Shown in pieces: positions 24,229 to 36,167 of a stretch of 64,000 nucleotides of DNA. The DNA lies in contig NC_057827.1 in the NCBI RefSeq assembly GCF_910594005.1, positions 868,001 through 932,000 on the forward strand. The letters run 5' to 3'. A program made the translations under genes and the position numbers. The notes beneath the pieces were generated by a model. That model was not told where the DNA came from. It did not search any database and was given only the letters and a program-made list of their open reading frames with translations. The stretch comes from Cervus elaphus. Its lineage: Eukaryota > Chordata > Mammalia > Artiodactyla > Cervidae. The stretch's first letter is position 1; each line of letters begins with the position of its first letter.

Positions 24229-25024
24229 GGATCCCTCTAGCCTTGAAACAGTGTTCTTGGGGATTCTCTGGAGTGCCATCAAGGAAATCAAGGCTCCTTT
24301 CATGTGTGATGTGCAACACTGAATTGCTCTGCACACAGTGCAGGGGAATCGGGCCTCATCTCGCGGCGAGGGGGAATTCTCATGGTTTTTCTCGAGTTGC
24401 GGCGGGAACCTGGGGTATATTCTCGAGTTACGACGGGGATGGCCCTTCCACACACGTGTTTGTTCAGCCACGTCAGGACTCTTGCCTAGTTGCGAGACAC
24501 AACTCGGGATTCTCCTCGAGGCTTGGCAAGGCAATTGGGACGCCTCTCCAGCTGAGGCGGGAGACCAAGGGTCCCTTTCCACGTGCCACAGGAATCCTGG
24601 GACTCCTATCAAGTTTCACGAGGAGTCAGGCATCGTCTCCTTTGGAGGCACTGATTTCCACGTACCTCTGGAGTTTTCAAAGGATGTGAGGCCTCCGGTC
24701 GGGATGAGGTGGGGAAGTAGGTCTTTCTCTGTGGTCTCCACAGGGGATTCAGACATCCTTTCATCTTGGGAGATGCAAGACGAGCCTGCATTCAAGTCAC
24801 TGCAGGGATATCCAGCCTTATTTCCCGTCAGGGCATCGCGGTGTCCATTCCACTTGAGGCCGCAAACTCAGGGTCCCTCTCACATACCTAGAGCTGAGAG
24901 AAGCCTCCTCTTGAGGTGCTTGTGGTAAGGTGGTATTCCTCTGGAGTCGAAGCCAGGGACTAACCTCTCATCTCGAGTTGATTTTTGGCCCACGTAGCTC
25001 TTTCGTGTTGCTACAGTTACCTCA
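24229..25024 (+). repeat. Satellite unit M31, E-n-t2
   Basis: E unit. 'gtcgggatgagg' and 'gggaagtagg' match the right half of M20. Own changes: 'ggggattctctgg', 'caacactgaatt', 'gcacacagtg', 'gatttccacg' and 'ttatttcccgtc'. Confidence 0.95.
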
Positions 25025-25820
25025 GGATCCCTCTAGCCTTGAAACAGTGTTCTTGGGGTGTCTCTGGAGTGCCATGAGGGAAATCAAGGCTCCTTTCATG
25101 TGTGATGTGCAACACGGAATTGCTCTGCACGCAGTGCAGGGGAATCGGGCCTCATCTCGCGGCGAGGGGGAAGTCTCATGGTTTTTCTCGAGTTGCGGCG
25201 GGAACCTGGGGTATATTCTCGAGTTACGACGGGGATGGCCCTTCCACCCACGTGTTTGTTCAGCAACGTCAGGACTCTTGCCTAGTTGCGAGACACAACT
25301 CAGGATTCTCCTCGAGGCTTGGCAAGGCAATTGGAACGCCTCTCCAGCTGAGGCGGGAGACCAAGTGTCCCTTTCCACGTGCCACAGGAATCCTGGGACT
25401 CCTATCAAGTTTCACGAGAAGTCAGGCATCGTCTCCTTTGGAGGCACAGATCTCCGCGTACCTCTGGAGTTTTCAAAGGATGTGAGGCCTCCGGTCGCGA
25501 TGAGGTGGGGAACTAGGTCTTTCTCTGTGGTCTCCACAGGGGATTCAGACACCCTTTCGTCTTGGGAGATGCAAGACGAGCCTGCATTCCAGTCACTGCA
25601 GGGATATCCGGCCTTATTTCGAGTCAGGGCATCGCGGTGTCCATTCCACTTGAGGCCGCAAACTCAGGGTCCCTCTCACATACCTAGAGCTGAGAGAAGC
25701 CTCCTCTTGAGGTGCTTGTGGTAAGGTGGTATTCCTCTGGAGTCGAAGCCAGGGACTAACCTCTCATCTCGAGTTGATTTTTGGCCCACGGAGCTCTTTC
25801 GTGTTGCTACAGTGACCTCA
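25025..25820 (+). repeat. Satellite unit M32, E-n/l-t2
   Basis: Left half with 'ggggtgtctctgg' and 'gccatgaggg' matches the left half of M20. E centre with N-like 'attggaacg' and W-like 'caagtgtcc'. Distal block switches from n to l between ~25,500 and ~25,550. Confidence 0.95.
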
Positions 25821-26616
25821 GGATCCCTCTAGCCTTGAAACAGTGTTCTTGGGGTTTCTCTGGAGTGCCATCAAGGAAATCAAGGCTCCTTTCATGTGTG
25901 ATGTGCAACACGGAATTGCTCTGCACGCAGTGCAGGGGAATCGGGCCTCATCTCGCGGCGAGGGGGAAGTCTCATGGTTTTTCTCGAGTTGCGGCGGGAA
26001 CCTGGGGTATATTCTTGAGTTACGACGGGGATGGCCCTTCCACCCACGTGTTTCTTCAGCGACGTCAGGACTACTGCCTAGTTGCGAGGGACAACTCTGG
26101 ATTCTCCTCGAGGCTAGGCAGGGCAATTGGGACGCCTCTCCAGCTGAGGCGGGAGACCAAGGGTCCCTTTCCAAGTGCCACAGGAATCCTGGGACTCCTA
26201 TCAAGTTTCACGAGGAGTCAGGCATCGTCTCCTTTGGAGGCACTGATCTCCGCGTTCCTCTGGAGTTTTCAAAGGATGTGAGGCTATCGGTCGCGATGAG
26301 GTGGGGAACTAAGTCTTTCTCTGTGCTTTCCACAGGGGATTCAGACATCCTTTCGTCCTGGGAGATGCAAGACGAGCCTGCATTGAAGTCACTGCAGGGA
26401 TATCCAGCCTTATTTCGAGTCAGGGCATCGCGGTGTCCATTCCACTTGAGGCCGCAAACTCAGGGTCCCTCTCACATACCTAGAGCTGAGAGAAGCCTCC
26501 TCTTGAGGTGCTTGTGGTAAGGTGGTATTCCTCTGGAGACGAATCCAGGGACTAACCTCTCTTTTCGAGTTGATTTTTGGTCCACAGAGTTCTTTCGTGT
26601 TGCTACAGTGACCTCA
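25821..26616 (+). repeat. Satellite unit M33, W-w-t1
   Basis: W unit with 'attcttgagttac' (as M26), 'aggactactgcc', 'gaggctaggcag' and 'ccgcgttcctctgg' (as M40). Shows the seven-unit series M26, M33, M40. Confidence 0.95.
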
Positions 26617-27412
26617 GGATCCCTCTAGCCTTGAAACAGTGTTCTTGGGGTTTCTCTGGAGTGCCATCAAGGAAATCAAGGCTCCTTTCATGTGTGATGT
26701 GCAAGACGGAATTGCTCTGCACGCAGTACAGGGGAATCGGGCCCCATCTCGCATCGAGGGGGAAGTCTCATGGTTTTTCTCGAGTTACGGCGGGAACCTG
26801 GGGTATATTCTCGAGTTACGACGGGGATGGCCCTTCCACCCACGTGTTTGTTCAGCCACGTCAGGACTCCTGCCTAGTTGCGAGGGACAACTCGGGATTC
26901 TCTTCGAGGCTTGGCAGGGCAATTGGAACGTCTCTCCAGCTGAGGCGGGAGACCAAGGGTCCCTTTCCACGTGCCACCAGAATCCTGGGACTCCTATCAA
27001 GTTTCAAGAGGAGTCAGGCATCGTCTCCTTTGGAGGCACTGATCTCCACGTACCTCTGGAGTTTTCAAAAGATGTGAGGCCTCCGGTCGCGATGAGGTGG
27101 GGAACTAGGTGTTTCTCTGTGGTCTCCACAGGGGATTCAGACATCCTTTCTTCTTGGGAGATGCAAGACGAGCCTGCATTCAAGTCACTGCAGGGATATC
27201 CGGCCTTATTTCGAGTCAGGGCATCGCGATGTCCATTCCACTTGAGGCCGCAAACTCAGGATCCCTCTCACATACGTAGAGCTGAGAGAAGCCTCCTCTT
27301 GAGGTGCTTGTGGTAAGGTGGTATTCGTCAGGAGTCGAAGCCAGGGACTAACCTCTCATCTCATGTTGATTCTTGGTCCACGGAGCTCTTTTGTGTTGCT
27401 ACAGTGACCTCA
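26617..27412 (+). repeat. Satellite unit M34, N-n-t3
   Basis: 'gggccccatctcgcatcg' and 'ttcaaaagatgtg' are shared with M41, seven units later. Own changes: 'gagttacggcgg', 'ctcttcgagg', 'ggaacgtctc' and 'tttcaagagg'. Confidence 0.95.
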
Positions 27413-28207
27413 GGATCCCTCTAGCCTTGAAACAGTGTTCTTGGGGTTTCTCTGGAGTGCCATCAAGGAAATCAAGGCTCCTTTCATGTGTGATGTGCAA
27501 CACGGAATTGCTCTGCACGCAGTGCAGGGGAATCGGGCCTCATCTCGCGGCGAGGGGGAAGTCTCATGGTTTTTCTCGAGTTGCGGCGGGAACCTGGGGT
27601 ATATTCTCGAGTTACGACGGGGATGGCCCTTCCACACACGTGTGTGTTCAGCCATGTCAGGACTCCTGCCTAGTTGCGAGGGACAACTCGGGATTCTCCT
27701 CGAGGCTTGGCAGGGCAATTGGAACGCCTCTCCAGCTGAGACGGGAGACCAAGGGTCCCTTTCCACGTGACACAGGAATCCTGGGTCTCCTATCAAGTTT
27801 CACGAGGAGTCAGGCATCGTCTCTTTGGAGGCACTGATCTCCGCATACCTCTGGAGTTTTCAAAGGATTTGAGGCCTCCTGTCGCGATGAGGTGGGGAAC
27901 TAGGTCTTTCTCTGTGGTCTCCACAGGGGATTCAGACACCCTTTCGTCTTGGGAGATGCAAGACGAGCCTGCATTCCAGTCACTGCAGGGATATCGGGCC
28001 TTATTTCGAGTCAGGGCATCGCGGTGTCCATTCCACTTGAGGCCGCAAACTCAGGATCCCTCTCACATACCTAGAGCTGAGAGAAGCCTCCTCTTGAGGT
28101 GCTTGTGGTAAGGTGGTATTCCTCAGGAGTCGAAGCCAGGGACTAACCTCTCATCTCGTGTTGATTCTTGGTCCACGGAGTTCTTTCGTGTTGCTACAGT
28201 GAGCTCA
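27413..28207 (+). repeat. Satellite unit M35, L/N mosaic-l-t3 (795 bp)
   Basis: Centre mixes 'ttcagccatg' (L), 'ggcttggcag' and 'attggaacg' (N), then 'gagacggg' (L). One C is missing near 27824 ('gtctctttgg'). 'cacgtgacac' at 27765. Confidence 0.95.
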
Positions 28208-29003
28208 GGATCCCTCTAGCCTTGAAACAGTGTTCTTGGGGTTTCTCTGGAGTGCCATCAAGGAAATCAAGGCTCCTTTCATGTGTGATGTGCAACACGG
28301 AATTGCTCTGCATGCAGTGCAGGGGAATCGGGCCTCATCTCGAGGCGAGGGGGAAGTCTCATGGTTTTTCTCGAGTTGCGGCGGGAACCTGGGGTATATT
28401 CTCGAGTTACGACGGGGATGGCCCTTCCACCCACGTGTTTCTTCAGCCACGTCAGGACTCCTGCCTAGTTGCGAGGGACAACTCGGGATTCTCCTCGAGG
28501 CTTGGCAGGGCAATTGGAACGCCTCTCCAGCTGAGGCGGGAGACCAAGGGTCCCTTTCCACGTGCCACCAGAATCCTGGGACTCCTATCAAGTTTCACGA
28601 GGAGTCAGGCATCGTCTCCTTTGGAGGCACTGATCTCCACGTACCTCTGGAGTTTTCAAAGGATGTGAGGCCTCCGGTCGCGATGAGGTGGGGAACTAGG
28701 TGTTTCTCTGTGGTCTCCACAGGGGATTCAGACATCCTTTCTTCTTGGGAGATGCAAGACGAGCCTGCATTCAAGTCACTGCAGGGATATCCGGCCTTAT
28801 TTCGAGTCAGGGCATCGCGGTGTCCATTCCACTTGAGGCCGCAAACTCAGGATCCCTCTCACATACCTAGAGCTGAGAGAAGCCTCCTCTTGAGGTGCTT
28901 GTGGTAAGGTGGTATTCCTCAGGAGTCGAAGCCAGGGACTAACCTCTCATCTCATGTTGATTCTTGGTCCACGGAGCTCTTTCGTGTTGCTACAGTGACC
29001 TCA
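28208..29003 (+). repeat. Satellite unit M36, N-n-t3
   Basis: N unit with W-like 'cacgtgtttcttcag', then 'ccacgtc'. Left part carries 'caacacgg' and 'ctcgaggcgag'. Tail 'catctcatgttg' shared with the M34 and M78 tails. Confidence 0.95.
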
Positions 29004-29799
29004 GGGTTCCTCTAGCCTTGAAACAGTGTTCTTGGGGTTTCTCTGGAGTGCCATCAAGGAAATCAAGGCTCCTTTCATGTGTGATGTGCAACACGGAATT
29101 GCTCTGCACGCAGTGCAGGGGAATCGGGCCTCATCTCGCGGCGAGGGGGAAGTCTCATGGTTTTTCTCGAGTGGCGGCGGGAACCTGGGGTATATTCTCG
29201 AGTTACGACGGGGATGGCCTTTCCACCCACGTGTTTCTTCAGCGACGTCAGGACTCCTGCCTAGTTGCGAGGGACAACTCTGGATTCTCCTCGAGGCTTG
29301 GCAGGGCAACTGGGACACCTCTCCAGCTGAGGCGGGAGACCAAGTGTCCCTTTCCAAGTGCCACAGGAATCCTGGGTCTTCTATCAAGTTTCACGAGGTG
29401 TCAGGCATCGTCTCCTTTGGAGGCACTGATCTCCGCATACCTCTGGAGTTTTCAAAGGATGTGAGGCTATCGGTCGCGATGAGGTGGGGAACTAAGTCTT
29501 TCTCTGTGCTTTCCACAGGGGATTCAGACATTCTTTCCTCCTGGGAGATGCAAGACGAGCCTGCATTGAAGTCACTGCAGGGATATCCGGCCTTATTTCG
29601 AGTCAGGGCATCGCGGTGTCCATTCCACTTGAGGCCGTAAACTCAGGGTCCCTCTCACATACCTAGAGCTCAGAGAAGCCTCCTCTTGAGGTGCTTGTGG
29701 TAAGGTGGTATTCCTCTGGAGACGAATCCAGGGACTAACCTCTCTTTTCGAGTTGATTTTTGGTCCACAGAGTTCTTTCGTGTTGCTACAGTGACCTCA
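29004..29799 (+). repeat. Satellite unit M37, W-w-t1, BamHI site lost
   Basis: 'cagggttcc' replaces the BamHI site. 'cgagtggcggcgg' and 'ggcaactggg' are shared with M39, two units later. 'gaggccgtaaac' (29638) is a CpG-to-TpG change. Confidence 0.95.
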
Positions 29800-30595
29800 G
29801 GATCCCTCTATCCTTGAAACAGTGTTCTTGGGGTTTCTCTGGAGTGCCATCAAGGAAATCAAGGCTCCTTTCATGTGTGATGTGCAAGACGGAATTGCTC
29901 TGCACGCAGTACAGGGGAATCGGGCCTCATCTCGCATCGAGGGGGAAGTCTCATGGTTTTTCTCGAGTTGCGGCGGGAACCTGGGGTATATTCTCGAGTT
30001 ACGACGGGGATGGCCCTTCCACCCACGTGTTTGTTCAGCTACGTCAGGACTCCTGCTTAGTTGCGAGGGACAACTCGGGATTCTCCTCGAGGCTTGGCAG
30101 GGCAATTGGCACGCCTCTCCAGCTGAGGCGGGAGACCAAGGGTCCCTTTCCACGTGCCACAAGAATCCTGGGACTCCTATCAAGTTTCACGAGGAGTCAG
30201 GCATCGTCTCCTTTGGAGGCACTGATCTCCGTGTACCTCTGGAGTTTTCAAAGGATGTGAGGCCTCCGGTCGTGATGAGGTGGGGAATTAGGTCTTTCTC
30301 TGTGGTCTCCACAGGGGATTCAGACATCCTTTCATCTTGGGAGATGCAAGACGAGCCTACATTCAAGTCACTGCAGGGATATCCAGCCTTATTTCGCGTC
30401 AGGGCATCGCGGTGTCCATTCCACTTGAAGCCGCAAACTCAGGGTCCCTCTCACATACCTAGAGCTGAGAGAAGCCTCCTCTTGAGGTGCTTGTGGTAAG
30501 TTGGTATTCCCCTGGAGTCGAAGCCAGGGACTAACCTCTCATCTCGAGTTGATTTTAGGCCCACGGAGCTCTTTCGTGTTGCTACAGTGACCTCA
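29800..30595 (+). repeat. Satellite unit M38, N-n-t2
   Basis: N unit between the related M37 and M39. Own changes: 'ttcagctacg', 'cctgcttagtt', 'attggcacg', 'gtcgtgatgagg' and 'gggaattagg'. Tail 'gtaagttgg' shared with the M45 tail. Confidence 0.95.
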
Positions 30596-31391
30596 GGGTC
30601 CCTCTAGCCTTGAAACAGTGTTCTTGGGGTTTCTCTGGAGTGCCATCAAGGAAATCAAGGCTCCTTTCATGTGTGATGTGCAACACGGAATTGCTCTGCA
30701 CGCAGTGTAGGGGAATCGGGCCTCATCTCGCGGCGAGGGGGAAGTCTCATGGTTTTTCTCGAGTGGCGGCGGGAACCTGGGGTATATTCTCGAGTTACGA
30801 CGGGGATGGCCCTTCCACCCACGTGTTTCTTCAGCGACGTCAGGACTCCTGCCTAGTTGTGAGGGACAACTCTGGATTCTCCTCGAGGCTTGGCAGGGCA
30901 ACTGGGACGCCTCTCCAGCTGAGGCGGGAGACCAAGTGTCCCTTTCCAAGTGCCACAGGAATCCTGGGTCTCCTATCAAGTTTCACGAGGAGTCAGGCAT
31001 CGTCTCCTTTGGAGGCACTGATCTCCGCATACCTCTGGAGTTTTCAAAGGATGTGAGGCTATCGGTCGCGATGAGGTGGGGAACTAAGTCTTTCTCTGTG
31101 CTTTCCACAGGGGATTCAGACATTCTTTCGTCCTGGGAGATGCAAGACGAGCCTGCATTGAAGTCACTGCAGGGATATCCGGCCTTATTTCGAGTCAGGG
31201 CATCGCGGTGTCCATTCCACTTGAGGCCGCAAACTCAGGGTCCCTCTCACATACCTAGAGCTGAGAGAAGCCTCCTCTTGAGGTGCTTATGGTAAGGTGG
31301 TATTCCTCTGGAGACGAATCCAGGGACTAACCTCTCTTTTCGAGTTGATTTTTGGTCCACAGAGTTCTTTCGTGTTGCTACAGTGACCTCA
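30596..31391 (+). repeat. Satellite unit M39, W-w-t1, BamHI site lost
   Basis: 'cagggtccc' replaces the BamHI site. 'cgagtggcggcgg' and 'ggcaactggg' pair it with M37. 'gcagtgtaggg' (C to T at 30708). Confidence 0.95.
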
Positions 31392-32187
31392 GGATCCCTC
31401 TATCCTTGAAACAGTGTTCTTGGGTTTTCTCTGGAGTGCCATCAAGGAAATCAAGGCTCCTTTCATGTGTGATGTGCAAGACGGAATTGCTCTGCACACA
31501 GTACAGGGGAATCGGGCCTCATCTCGCATCGAGGGGGAAGTCTCATGGTTTTTCTCGAGTTGCGGCGGGAACCTGGGGTATATTCTCGAGTTACGACGGG
31601 GATGGCCCTTCCACCCACGTGTTTCTTCAGCGACGTCAGGACTCCTGCCTAGTTGCGAGGGACAACTCTGGATTCTCCTCGAGGCTTGGCAGGGCAACTG
31701 GGACGCCTCTCCAGCTGAGGCGGGAGACCAAGGGTCCCTTTCCAAGTGCCACAGGAATCCTGGGACTCCTATCAAGTTTCACGAGGAGTCAGGCATCGTC
31801 TCCTTTGGAGGCACTGATCTCTGCGTTCCTCTGGAGTTTTCAAAGGATGTGAGGCTATTGGTCGCGATGAGGTGGGGAACTAAGTCTTTCTCTGTGCTTT
31901 CCACAGGGGATTCAGACATCCTTTCGTCCTGGGAGATGCAAGACGAGCCTGCATTGAAGTCACTGCAGGGATATCCGGCCTTATTTCGAGTCAGGGCATC
32001 GCGGTGTCCATTCCACTTGAGGCCGCAAACTCAGGGTCCCTCTCCCATACCTAGAGCTGAGAGAAGCCTCCTCTTGAGGTGCTTGTGGTAAGGTGGTATT
32101 CCTCTGGAGACGAATCCAGGGACTAACCTCTCTTTTCGAGTTGATTTTTGGTTCACAGAGTTCTTTCGTGTTGCTTCAGTGACCTCA
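31392..32187 (+). repeat. Satellite unit M40, W-w-t1
   Basis: N-type left part ('gtgcaagacgg', 'cgcatcgag') joined to a W centre, so the switch lies between ~31,535 and ~31,620. 'ggcaactggg' and 'gcgttcctctgg' link it to M39/M42 and M33. Confidence 0.95.
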
Positions 32188-32983
32188 GGATCCCTCTAGC
32201 CTTGAAACAGTGTTCTTGGGGTTTCTCTGGAGTGCCATCAAGGAAATCAAGGCCCCTTTCATGTGTGATGTGCAAGACGGAATTGCTCTGCACGCAGTAC
32301 AGGGGAATCGGGCCCCATCTCGCATCGAGGGGGAAGTCTCATGGTTTTTCTCGAGTTGCGGTGGGAACCTGGGGTATATTCTCGAGTTACGACGGGGATG
32401 GCCCTTCCACCCACGTGTTTGTTCAGCCACGTCAGGACTCCTGCCTAGTTGCGAGGGACAACTCGGGATTCTCCTCGAGGCTTGGCAGGGCAATTGGAAC
32501 GCCTCTCCAGCTGAGGCGGGAGACCAAGGGTCCCTTTCCACGTGCCACCAGAATCCTGGGACTCCTATCAAGTTTCACGACGAGTCAGGCATCGTCTCCT
32601 TTGGAGGCACTGATCTCCACGTACCTCTGGAGTTTTCAAAAGATGTGAGGCCTCCGGTCGCGATGAGGTGGGGAACTAGGTGTTTCTCTGTGGTCTCCAC
32701 AGGGGATTCAGACATCCTTTCTTCTTGGGAGATGCAAGACGAGCCTGCATTCAAGTCACTGCAGGGATATCCGGCCTTATTTCGAGTCAGGGCATCGCGA
32801 TGTCCATTCCACTTGAGGCCGCAAACTCAGGATCCCTCTCACATACCTAGAGCTGAGAGAAGCCTCCTCTTGAGGTGCTTGTGGTAAGGTGGTATTCCTC
32901 AGGAGTCGAAGCCAGGGACTAACCTCTCATCTCGTGTTGATTCTTGGTCCACGGAGCTCTTTCGTGTTGCTACAGTGACCTCA
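32188..32983 (+). repeat. Satellite unit M41, N-n-t3
   Basis: Partner of M34 ('gggccccatctcgcatcg', 'ttcaaaagatgtg', 'catcgcgatgtcc'). Own change 'cacgacgagtc'. Confidence 0.95.
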
Positions 32984-33779
32984 GGATCCCTCTAGCCTTG
33001 AAACAGTGTTCTTGGGGTTTCTCTGGAGTGCCATCAAGGAAATCAAGGCTCCTTTCATGTGTGATGTGCAACACGGAATTGCTCTGCACGCAGTGCAGGG
33101 GAATCGGGCCTCATCTCGCGGCGAGGGGGAAGTCTCATGGTTTTTCTCGAGTTGCGGCGGGAACCTGGGGTATATTCTCGAGCTACGACGGGGATGGCCC
33201 TTCCACCCACGTGTTTCTTCAGCGACGTCAGGACTCCTGCCTAGTTGCGAGGGACAACTCTGGATTCTCCTCGAGGCTTGGCAGGGCAACTGGGACGCCT
33301 ATCCAGCTGAGGCGGGAGACCAAGTGTCCCTTTCCAAGTGCCACAGGAATCCTGAGACTCCTATCAAGTTTCACGAGGAGTCAGGCATCGTCTCCTTTGG
33401 AGGCACTGATCTCCGCGTACCTCTGGAGTTTTCAAAGGATGTGAGGCTCTCGGTCGCGATGAGGTGGGGAACTAAGTCTTTCTCTGTGCTTTCCACAGGG
33501 GATTCAGACATCCTTTCGTCCTGGGAGATGCAAGACGAGCCTGCATTGAAGTCACTGCAGGGATATCCGGCCTTATTTCGAGTCAGAGCATCGCGGTGTC
33601 CATTCCACTTGAGGCCGCAAACTCAGGGTCCCTCTCACATACCTAGAGCTGAGAGAAGCCTCCTCTTGAGGTGCTTGTGGTAAGGTGGTATTCCTCAGGA
33701 GTCGAAGCCAGGGACTAACCTCTCATCTCGAGTTGATTTTTGGCCCACGGAGCTCTTTCGTGTTGCTACAGTGACCTCA
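32984..33779 (+). repeat. Satellite unit M42, W-w, t3/t2 hybrid tail
   Basis: W unit with 'ggcaactggg' (as M37, M39, M40), 'gagctacgacgg', 'cctatccagc' and 'gaggctctcggtc'. Tail opens t3 ('ctcaggag') and ends t2 ('catctcgagttg'). Confidence 0.95.
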
Positions 33780-34575
33780 GGATCACTCTAGCCTTGAAAC
33801 AGTGTTCTTGGGGTTTCTCTGGAGTGCCATCAAGGAAATCAAGGCTCCTTTCATGTGTGATGTGCAACACGGAATTGCTCTGCACGCAGTGCAGGGGAAT
33901 CGGGCCTCATCTCGTGGCGAGGGGGAAGTCTCATGGTTTTTCTCGAGTTGCGGCGGGAACCTAGGGTATATTCTCCAGTTACGACGGGGATGGCCCTTCC
34001 ACACACTTGTTTGTTCAGCCAAGTCAGGACTCTTGCCTAGTTGCGAGACACAACTCGGGATTCTCCTCGAGGCTTGGCAAGGCAATTGGGATGCCTCTCC
34101 AGGTGAGGCGGGAGGCCAAGGGTCCCTTTCCACGTGCCACAGGAATCCTGGGACTCCTATCAATTTTCACGAGGAGTCAGGCATCGTCTCCTTTGGAGGC
34201 ACTGATCTCCGCGTACCTCTGGAGTTTTCAAAGGATGTGAGGCCTCCGGTCGCGATGAGGTGGGGAACTAGGTCTTTCTCTGTGGTCTCCACAGGGGATT
34301 CAGACATCCTTTCATCTTGGGAGATGCAAGACGAGCCTGCATTCAAGTCACTGCACGGATATCCAGCCTTATTTCGCGTCAGGGCATCGCGGTGTCCATT
34401 CCACTTGAGGCCGCAAACTCAGGGTCCCTCTCACATACCTAGAGCTGAGAGAAGCCTCCTCTTGAGGTGCTTGTGGTAAGGTGGTATTCCTCAGGAGTCG
34501 AAGCCAGGGACTAACCTCTCATCTCGTGTTGATTCTTGGTCCAGGGAGCTCTTTCGTGTTGCTACAGTGACCTCA
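33780..34575 (+). repeat. Satellite unit M43, E-n-t3, BamHI site lost
   Basis: 'aggatcactc' at the unit start. One of the more diverged E units: 'ctcgtggcg', 'cctagggta', 'tctccagttac', 'cacacttgtttg', 'gccaagtc', 'ccaggtgagg' and 'ggaggccaagg'. Confidence 0.95.
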
Positions 34576-35371
34576 GGATCCCTCTAGCCTTGAAACAGTG
34601 TTCTTGGGGTTTCTCTGGAGTGCCATCAAGGAAATCAAGGCTCCTTTCATGTGTGATGTGCAACACGGAATTGCTCTGCACGCAGTGCAGGGGAATCGGG
34701 CCTCATCTCGCATCGAGGGGGAAGTCTCATGGTTTTTCTCGAGTTGCGGCGGGAACCTGGGGTATATTCTCGAGTTACGACGGGGATGGCCCTTCCACAC
34801 ACGTGGGTGTTCAGCCATGTCAGGACTCCTGCCTAGTTTCGAGGGACAACTCGGGATTCTCCTCGAGGCTTTGCAGGGCAATTGGGACGCCTCTCCAGCT
34901 GAGACGGGAGACCAAGGGTCCCTTTCCACGTGCCACAGGAATCCTGGGTCTCCTATCAAGTTTCACGAGGAGTCAGGCATCGTCTCCTTTGGAGGCACTG
35001 ATCTCCGCATACCTCTGGAGTTTTCAAAGGATTTGAGGCCTCCTGTCGCGATGAGGTGGGGAACTAGGTCTTTGTCTGTTGTCTCCACAGGGGATTCAGA
35101 CACCCTTTCGCCTTGGGAGATGCAAGACGAGCCTGCATTCCAGTCACTGCAGGGATATCCGGCCTTATTTCGAGTCAGGGCATCGCGGTGTCCATTCCAC
35201 TTGAGGCCGCAAACTCAGGGTCCCTCTCACATACCTAGAGCTGAGAGAAGCCTCCTCTTGAGGTGCTTGTGGTAAGGTGGTATTCCTCAGGAGTCGAAGC
35301 CAGGGAATAACCTCTCATCTCGTGTTGATTCTTGGTCCACGGAGCTCTTTCGTGTTGCTATAGTGACCTCA
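34576..35371 (+). repeat. Satellite unit M44, L-l-t3
   Basis: L unit with N-type 'cgcatcgag' at the left. Own changes: 'cacgtgggtgttc', 'cctagtttcgag', 'tttgtctgttgtc' and 'tcgccttggg'. Tail 'gggaataacc', as in M66 and M79. Confidence 0.95.
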
Positions 35372-36167
35372 GGATCCCTCTAGCCTTGAAACAGTGTTCT
35401 TGGGGTTTCTCTGGAGTGCCATGAAGGAAATCAAGGCTCCTTTCATGTGTGATGTGCAACACAGAATTGCTCTGCACGCAGTGCAGGGGAATCGGGCCTC
35501 ATCTCGCGGCGAGGGGGAAGTCTCATGGTTTTTCTCGAGTTGCGGCGGGAACCTGGGGTATATTCTCGAGTTACGACGGGGATGGCCCTTCCACACACGT
35601 GTTTGTTCAGCCACGTCAGGACTCTTGCCTAGTTGCGAGACACAACTCGGGATTCTCCTCGAGGCTTGGCAAGGCAATTGGGACGCCTCTCCAGCTGAGG
35701 CGGGAGACCAAGGGTCCCTTTCCACGTGCCAAAGGAATCCTGGGACTCCTATCAAGTTTCACGAGGAGTCAGGCATCATCTCCTTTGGAGGCACTGATCT
35801 CGGCATACCTCTGGAGTTTTCAAAGGATGTGAGGCCTCCGGTCGCGATGAGGTGGGGAACTAGGTCTTTCTCTGTGGTCTCCACAGGGGATTAAGACATC
35901 CTTTCATCTTGGGAGATGCAAGACGAGCCTGCATTCAAGTCACTGCAGGGATATCCAGCCTTATTTCGCGTCAGGGCATCGCGGTGTCCATTCCACTTGA
36001 AGCCGCAAACTCAGGGTCCCTCTCACATACCTAGAGCTGAGAGAAGCCTCCTCTTGAGGTGCTTGTGGTAAGTTGGTATTCCTCTGGAGTCGAAGCCAGG
36101 GACTAACCTCTCATCTCGAGTTGATTTTTGGCCCACGGAGCTCTTTCGTGTTGCTACAGTGACCTCA
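35372..36167 (+). repeat. Satellite unit M45, E-n-t2
   Basis: Typical E unit with 'gccatgaagg' and 'caacacag'. 'gggattaagac' (C to A at 35893), 'ccaaaggaatcc' and 'tctcggcatacc' are its own. Confidence 0.95.

Noticed and set aside
35301..35315. 'gggaataacc' as a possible polyadenylation signal (also at ~52,820 and ~63,170)
   Set aside because: It is a single-base variant of 'gggactaacc' in the tail block and does not contain AATAAA.
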